This document shows positions 6,930-10,548 of a stretch of 10,548 nt of DNA, one piece after another. The stretch is from Candidatus Wirthbacteria bacterium CG2_30_54_11 (GTDB lineage Bacteria; Patescibacteriota; CG2-30-54-11). The position numbers and the translations under genes are program-made. The stretch is from positions 1-10,548 of the forward strand of contig MNZT01000118.1 in NCBI GenBank assembly GCA_001873755.1, written 5' to 3'. Each line of letters begins with the position of its first letter. Position 1 is the first letter of the stretch. The notes beneath the pieces are model-generated. The model searched no databases. It saw only the letters and a list, made by a program, of their open reading frames with translations, and had not been told where the DNA came from.

Positions 6930-7592
6930 ATGATCACGCCTTCCGGCAGATTTTCCCGATTCGCTCACTTCTTCACGGATCTGAATCTGACTGAAAAGAT
7001 CAAACTTCTTTTTTCCGTCCTGGGGCTCACCAGCCCATTTTTCCCGTGGTTCCACTCCTGCAACAACATTCCCGGCAGCTATCAGTGCGTCACCTGGAAC
7101 GGTTTTCAGTGGGACAATGACATCTACGGCCTGCTTGTCTTCCTCCTTTCGGTGACCGTCCTGATTCTCGTGCTGTATCCCCTGTTCGAGACAACATGGA
7201 AACTCTCTCTCGGCCGTGAGCGTCTCTCTACCATGGCAGGCGCTGCGCTGATCCTGCTCGCGATCATGCGACTGCTCACGTTCCAGGGGACCTCGTCCCA
7301 GACGACCAGGATCGGGCCGAGCATGGGACTGCTCTTTGTATTCGTCACCGGCCTCGGGATAGTCATCTGCGACAACACGCAGATCGTACAGAAGATGCTC
7401 TCCTTCATCCTGACTCCCTCGAACAGAGCTTCTGCTCCTGCCGGCGCTGATGACCAGGAGGACCTGTCTCAGTATGACGACCAGGAGCTGATCGACCTCC
7501 TCGATGACGAAGCACCAGCCGAACCTGCGGCAGCCGCTGACGGACAGGACCCCGCCACCACCGGAACGGATATGCAGCAGACACGTTTCTAA
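6930..7592 (+). CDS. Four-helix membrane protein with acidic cytoplasmic-type tail, function unknown
   Basis: I do not recognise a family. The 220-residue protein has four hydrophobic segments (~22-41, 65-85, 100-119, 129-148), followed by a polar, strongly acidic, Ala/Pro-rich tail (~165-220, with DDQEDLSQYDDQELIDLLDDE). The loop between helices 1 and 2 has two cysteines (44 and 53) and many aromatic residues (WFHSCNN, CVTWNGFQWD), which may form an extracytoplasmic disulfide loop. An even number of helices with a long acidic tail fits both ends being cytoplasmic, but topology is inferred. I chose ATG 6930 because it follows GAGG (6921-6924) by 5 bases and lies ~25 bases after the promoter. 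The in-frame ATG at 6837 is upstream of the -10 box. It precedes the G5-domain gene by 17 bases, so the two are probably co-transcribed and may act together at the membrane. Confidence 0.82.
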   Translation: MITPSGRFSRFAHFFTDLNLTEKIKLLFSVLGLTSPFFPWFHSCNNIPGSYQCVTWNGFQWDNDIYGLLVFLLSVTVLILVLYPLFETTWKLSLGRERLSTMAGAALILLAIMRLLTFQGTSSQTTRIGPSMGLLFVFVTGLGIVICDNTQIVQKMLSFILTPSNRASAPAGADDQEDLSQYDDQELIDLLDDEAPAEPAAAADGQDPATTGTDMQQTRF

Positions 7593-7609
7593 CCAGATAG
7601 AAAGAACAC

Positions 7610-8950
7610 ATGGATTCACCTTCTACCCAGATACCGGTCACGGAAGCCCCTTCTACCCCTCCGACTCCCAGAAATCCTTTACTTCTACCCGGGATCATCA
7701 CCGGTACAGTAGTCCTGGTTCTGCTGATCCTCATCGCCGCTCTGACTGCCAAAAAACCACCCGCAGGACCGGATCAAACGACTCAGGTAGAGATCGAACA
7801 GATCTCTATCCCCTACGAGGAAGAGTCGATCGACGACATCAACCTGTTCACCGATGATCAGGATGTCCTCTCCCAGGTAGGCATCAACGGGGTGATCGAG
7901 GAACGCTACAACGTCACCCGTGACCGCGACGGCAACGTTCTGAACAAAGAATTGATCGATACCCGGACCGTCATGGAAAAACAGAACCGCATCCTCCGTA
8001 AAGGCACGCTTGACCGTGCGGCGACCACGGAGACAGTCAAATCGCTCATGGAGGACTACTTCACCGATTTGAAAAAGGGTGACTTTGCCAATCTCTATCC
8101 GCTGCTCAGGGAATCAGACCGTGTGCTGTATTCCGAAGATCGGCTGAAGCAAAGTTCGGATAGCATCGATTTCCTCGTCGAGTCGTACTCTCTCGTCCGC
8201 GATCTGAGCTACGAATACCCTCTCTACCTCACGAGCAATAACCCTTCTCTGCAGGCCACCCAGGATGTCCCGCTGGTGACCACGAATACGAATCTCCAGA
8301 CCCGGCAGGGACTGGTCGCTGTGCTCCCGCTGCGCGTCATATTCAATTCCACTATCGGTCGGCAGGAGCTCGCCTTTGACCTGCGCTTCCTTCATGAAGG
8401 GGAAAACTGGAAAGCTACCTACTTCGGTCCGACCGAGATCATCCCTATCAACAAGACCCAGAAACGCGACGATGGCGGCAAAACCTACGGCAAACCGGTG
8501 AGCGCCGAGATCACGCTGAAAAACGCTATTTTCTTCCCCAATCTCAACCGGATTTATATCGACTACGTGCTCGCCAACACATCCGAAGCGAACTACACCG
8601 AAGACAGGTACGGTGTCCAGCAGATCATCGTCACCAATGCCCAGATCGCCTCCGTGACCCTCTATGACGATCCCCAGACAGCCTATCAGCTGGGAGAAAA
8701 CGTCTTTTTCCTGCAGGCCTATGATGACGTCTACCTCGGTGAGACCGCGACAGGCCGCCTGCTTTTCTCTCCAGTGCCGGGACCCGAGATCAACATCATC
8801 TACGTCACGCTCCAGTTGACGATCGGCGACTTCCTGGTCAATGTCGACTTCGGTGATATCACGCTGGACCGCCAGAACCGTCAGGCACAGTATCTGATAG
8901 ACAACAGCATCACCGACCCGCTCTCGCTGCCGGCCGATGAAGGCAACTGA
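7610..8950 (+). CDS. Single-pass membrane protein with extracytoplasmic G5-like domain
   Basis: A 446-residue protein. Residues 1-25 are a Pro/Thr/Ser-rich N-terminus and 26-47 a transmembrane helix (LLLPGIITGTVVLVLLILIAAL) followed by KK, so most of the protein should lie outside the membrane. Residues ~58-134 match the G5 pattern: I.YEEESIDD, a G..GV.EERYNVTRD.DG.V aligned strand set, and a closing ELIDTRTV...NRILRKGT. G5 domains occur in cell-wall and adhesion proteins and are reported to bind sugars or stabilise extended structures. Residues ~138-275 (MEDYFTDLKKGDFANLYPLL...ENWKATYFG) look like an NTF2-like alpha+beta fold, and 295-415 are beta-rich with no recognised family; both are inference. 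There are no cysteines. It follows the four-helix protein by 17 bases, with only a weak purine-rich ribosome binding site (7596-7605). Likely an envelope or wall-associated protein; no enzymatic motif is visible. Confidence 0.85.
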   Translation: MDSPSTQIPVTEAPSTPPTPRNPLLLPGIITGTVVLVLLILIAALTAKKPPAGPDQTTQVEIEQISIPYEEESIDDINLFTDDQDVLSQVGINGVIEERYNVTRDRDGNVLNKELIDTRTVMEKQNRILRKGTLDRAATTETVKSLMEDYFTDLKKGDFANLYPLLRESDRVLYSEDRLKQSSDSIDFLVESYSLVRDLSYEYPLYLTSNNPSLQATQDVPLVTTNTNLQTRQGLVAVLPLRVIFNSTIGRQELAFDLRFLHEGENWKATYFGPTEIIPINKTQKRDDGGKTYGKPVSAEITLKNAIFFPNLNRIYIDYVLANTSEANYTEDRYGVQQIIVTNAQIASVTLYDDPQTAYQLGENVFFLQAYDDVYLGETATGRLLFSPVPGPEINIIYVTLQLTIGDFLVNVDFGDITLDRQNRQAQYLIDNSITDPLSLPADEGN

Positions 8951-8980
8951 TCCGCACTGATCAACGATATTACCAACCGG

Positions 8981-9002
8981 GCCCACGACAGCGTGGGCTT
9001 TT
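8981..9002 (+). terminator. Short hairpin terminator after the G5-domain gene
   Basis: GCCCACG / CGTGGGC 7-bp stem with ACAG loop, followed by only four Ts and then GTATC. It begins 30 bases after the stop codon. The short U tract suggests partial termination, so some transcripts may read on into rsmF, for which no separate promoter is evident in the 75-base gap. Confidence 0.65.
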
Positions 9003-9025
9003 GTATCAGCAGGATCGATCGAAAA

Positions 9026-10462
9026 ATGCCCAAAACACTCCCGTCTGCCTTCAGCACCCGTTACGATCACCTTCTCACCTCAGAGGTGATCGGTAGCCTC
9101 TGCTATATCCCGCCGTCCGGTAAGGAGATCAGCCTGAGGATCCACCCGCAGCGCACGTCGGCTGAGCAGTTTGAACAGACGGCACAGGCATACGGCTGGA
9201 AAATACAGCCGATCCCGGACTGCTTTGGCAGCTTCACGGTCGTACGAGGCACCGGCCCCAGGGTCACCTCGACCCCGGAATACTTCGCGGGGCTCTTCTA
9301 TATCCAGGAATCAGCCAGCATGCTGCCCCCGCTGATTCTAAACCCCGAGCTTCACAGCGCCATACTCGACATGACCGCGGCCCCGGGGAGCAAAACCACC
9401 CAGCTGTCGCACCTGATGAACAACACCGGCGCCATCATCGCCAATGACATGGATCCCCGGCGCATGAAAGCTCTAGCGTTCAACATTGAAAAGCAGGGCT
9501 GTCGAAATGTCGCCCTCCGCTGCGGGGATGCCTGCCGTTTCGGAGAGGCACTTCCTGAGACGTTCGACTATGTCCTGCTCGATGCGCCCTGTAGTGCCGA
9601 AGGCTCGATCACAAAGGACCCGACCTATTTCACCTACTGGCATGAGAACAAGATACCGAGGCTTGCAGCGCTCCAAAAAGAGCTGCTCACTGCGGCCTTG
9701 AAAACGTGCAAAACGGGTGGCACGATCGTCTACTCCACCTGCACGATCGCACCGGAGGAGAACGAGGGTGTCATCGACTGGCTGCTGGAAAACTACGGCG
9801 ACTTCGTCGAGATCGAACCGATCAAAGACTTCCCCAGCATCCCTCGTTCAGCTATCAGCTCCTGGCAAGACAAAACCTTCAACCCCCAGGTGAATAAAGC
9901 CATTCACCTCATCCCGACCGCTGACCAGCACGAATCCTTTTTCATCGCCAGGATCAAGAAGATTAAATCCCTGATCTCGAACGATCCTCAACCCGTTAAC
10001 TCGTTAACTCGCAAACTCGTTAACCAGCAAGTAATCCTCCCCCAGATCCTCGCCCGCTTCTCCCTCGCCCCTACCCTCTTCGCCGACACCGTCACCACCG
10101 AGATCAACGAGCAGTACTGGCTGTCCGGTCAGGACCTGCATACGTTCCTCTCTGACTTCCCGCTCAAGATCGACCGCAGCGGCATGCCACTTGGTCGCGA
10201 GACACAGAAAGGATTCCGCATGGCATTCCCTTTTGCCCTGGCCTACGCTCAGCACGGCAAGCAGAACGTAGCTCAGCTCGACGAAGCTAACGCCAGACAG
10301 TTCATCCGTGGGAATACCGTATCGTGCCTGAACGAAGATGAACTTGAGGCCGGGCAGGTGCTGGTAGCTCATGAAGGTATGGGGCTGGGCCGCGCTCTGT
10401 TCACCGGGGAAAACCCACTAAAAAACCAGACCCCACCGGAATTCGTGCTGAGGAACGGCTGA
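9026..10462 (+). CDS. rsmF: 16S rRNA m5C methyltransferase, RsmF type
   Basis: A 478-residue SAM-dependent RNA cytosine-5 methyltransferase; E. coli RsmF, which makes m5C1407 in 16S rRNA, is 479 residues. The N-terminal region has YGWKIQPIPDCF and FAGLFYIQESASMLP, matching RsmF closely. The Rossmann domain has motif I DMTAAPGSKTTQL (115-127), an acidic residue in ANDMD (141-143) and motif III GD (167-168). Motif IV is DAPCS with Cys189, which assists product release in the family, and motif VI is YSTCT with Cys239, the expected nucleophile. The C-terminal part (~336-478) contains the RsmF-type PUA-like domain and ends PPEFVLRNG, comparable to the E. coli end PRELVRDG. The usual RxN motif near the N-terminus reads RIH (38-40), a substitution. 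The linker near 323-333 is encoded by an 8-bp tandem repeat. Start at ATG 9026 with AGGA 11 bases upstream; an in-frame GTG at 8993 lies in the terminator stem. Confidence 0.94.
   Translation: MPKTLPSAFSTRYDHLLTSEVIGSLCYIPPSGKEISLRIHPQRTSAEQFEQTAQAYGWKIQPIPDCFGSFTVVRGTGPRVTSTPEYFAGLFYIQESASMLPPLILNPELHSAILDMTAAPGSKTTQLSHLMNNTGAIIANDMDPRRMKALAFNIEKQGCRNVALRCGDACRFGEALPETFDYVLLDAPCSAEGSITKDPTYFTYWHENKIPRLAALQKELLTAALKTCKTGGTIVYSTCTIAPEENEGVIDWLLENYGDFVEIEPIKDFPSIPRSAISSWQDKTFNPQVNKAIHLIPTADQHESFFIARIKKIKSLISNDPQPVNSLTRKLVNQQVILPQILARFSLAPTLFADTVTTEINEQYWLSGQDLHTFLSDFPLKIDRSGMPLGRETQKGFRMAFPFALAYAQHGKQNVAQLDEANARQFIRGNTVSCLNEDELEAGQVLVAHEGMGLGRALFTGENPLKNQTPPEFVLRNG
9992..10023 (+). repeat. 8-bp tandem repeat inside rsmF
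   Basis: Four contiguous units: CCCGTTAA, CTCGTTAA, CTCGCAAA, CTCGTTAA. The unit length is 8, so successive copies are read in different frames, yet the gene stays open, giving PVNSLTRKLVN in the linker between catalytic and PUA-like domains. Each unmodified junction also creates the palindrome GTTAAC. Confidence 0.85.
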
Positions 10463-10481
10463 AACAACTTGATCGGAACCA

Positions 10482-10515
10482 ACAAAAAGAGACGCCACAG
10501 CGCGTCTCTTTTTGT
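10482..10515 (+). terminator. Strong intrinsic terminator after rsmF (symmetrical)
   Basis: Perfect 14-bp inverted repeat ACAAAAAGAGACGC / GCGTCTCTTTTTGT around a 6-base loop, 19 bases after the rsmF stop codon, with GAGACGC/GCGTCTC core and five Ts after it. The opposing A tract would make it usable from the other strand as well. Confidence 0.92.
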
Positions 10516-10534
10516 AAAAGGACAGGATCGTCTT

Positions 10535-10548
10535 ATGCCGAAACTGCT
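10535..10548 (+). CDS. Start of a further gene cut by the window edge
   Basis: ATG CCG AAA CTG CT, preceded by AGGA (10524-10527) with 7 bases of spacing. It lies 19 bases after the rsmF terminator. Only MPKL can be read, so nothing can be said about function; the call rests on the good ribosome binding site and position. Confidence 0.4.

Noticed and set aside
6852..7619. 255-codon open frame on the minus strand opposite the four-helix gene
   Set aside because: Its product is highly charged with no recognisable fold, it ends in the hrcA promoter region, and the plus strand has a promoter, ribosome binding site and membrane helices.
8993..9025. GTG at 8993 as the rsmF start
   Set aside because: It sits in the 3' arm of the terminator hairpin. 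The ATG at 9026 gives the family-typical length and has an upstream AGGA.
8114..9070. 318-codon open frame on the minus strand opposite the G5-domain gene
   Set aside because: It is antisense to a gene with a signal-anchor, domain structure and operon context, and it runs through the 8981-9002 terminator. No ribosome binding site or recognisable domain is visible.
9992..10023. CRISPR-like array
   Set aside because: The units are 8 bases long with no spacers and lie within a coding sequence; this is a simple tandem repeat.

Overview
The window looks like chromosomal DNA of a bacterium using the standard genetic code: UGA is a plain stop in the protease, the G5-domain gene and rsmF. Base composition is roughly balanced to slightly GC-rich by eye. 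I lean towards the Patescibacteria/CPR. The reasons are an unusually short HrcA, and a secreted subtilase ending in ~60-residue repeats of the GTLIK...VY...FPSAE.F...GY.W type, which I associate with surface proteins of that group. This placement is inference, since the window holds no rRNA or other phylogenetic marker. Use of UGA as stop argues against the recoded Absconditabacteria/Gracilibacteria.

Layout. Positions 82-3393 (minus) encode a large secreted subtilisin-family protease with a signal peptide, I9-like propeptide, S8 domain, Ig-like and HYR domains and four C-terminal repeats. Positions 3462-3498 hold a strong symmetrical terminator. Positions 3522-6774 (minus) are a compact heat-shock operon hrcA-grpE-dnaK. 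It is driven by a near-consensus extended -10 promoter at 6827-6855 and has a perfect CIRCE operator at 6789-6815. dnaJ is not in the operon. Back-to-back with this promoter is a second one (6870-6898) firing to the right. It drives two probable envelope genes: a four-helix membrane protein with an acidic tail (6930-7592) and a single-pass membrane protein carrying an extracytoplasmic G5-like domain (7610-8950). A short hairpin (8981-9002) follows, then an RsmF-type rRNA m5C methyltransferase (9026-10462), a second strong terminator (10482-10515) and the first codons of another gene at the right edge.

How it works together. HrcA would repress its own operon through CIRCE, while GrpE is the nucleotide-exchange factor for DnaK, so the three form a standard autoregulated chaperone unit. 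The two rightward envelope genes are transcribed divergently and appear functionally separate. RsmF belongs to ribosome maturation. The protease is a stand-alone gene with its own possible extended -10 promoter just beyond the dnaK terminator.

I found no CRISPR array, insertion sequence, tRNA, rRNA, phage or defence module. The points most worth checking are the shortened HrcA working with an intact CIRCE, the repeat-bearing secreted protease, the G5-domain gene pair, and an 8-bp tandem repeat built into the linker of rsmF.
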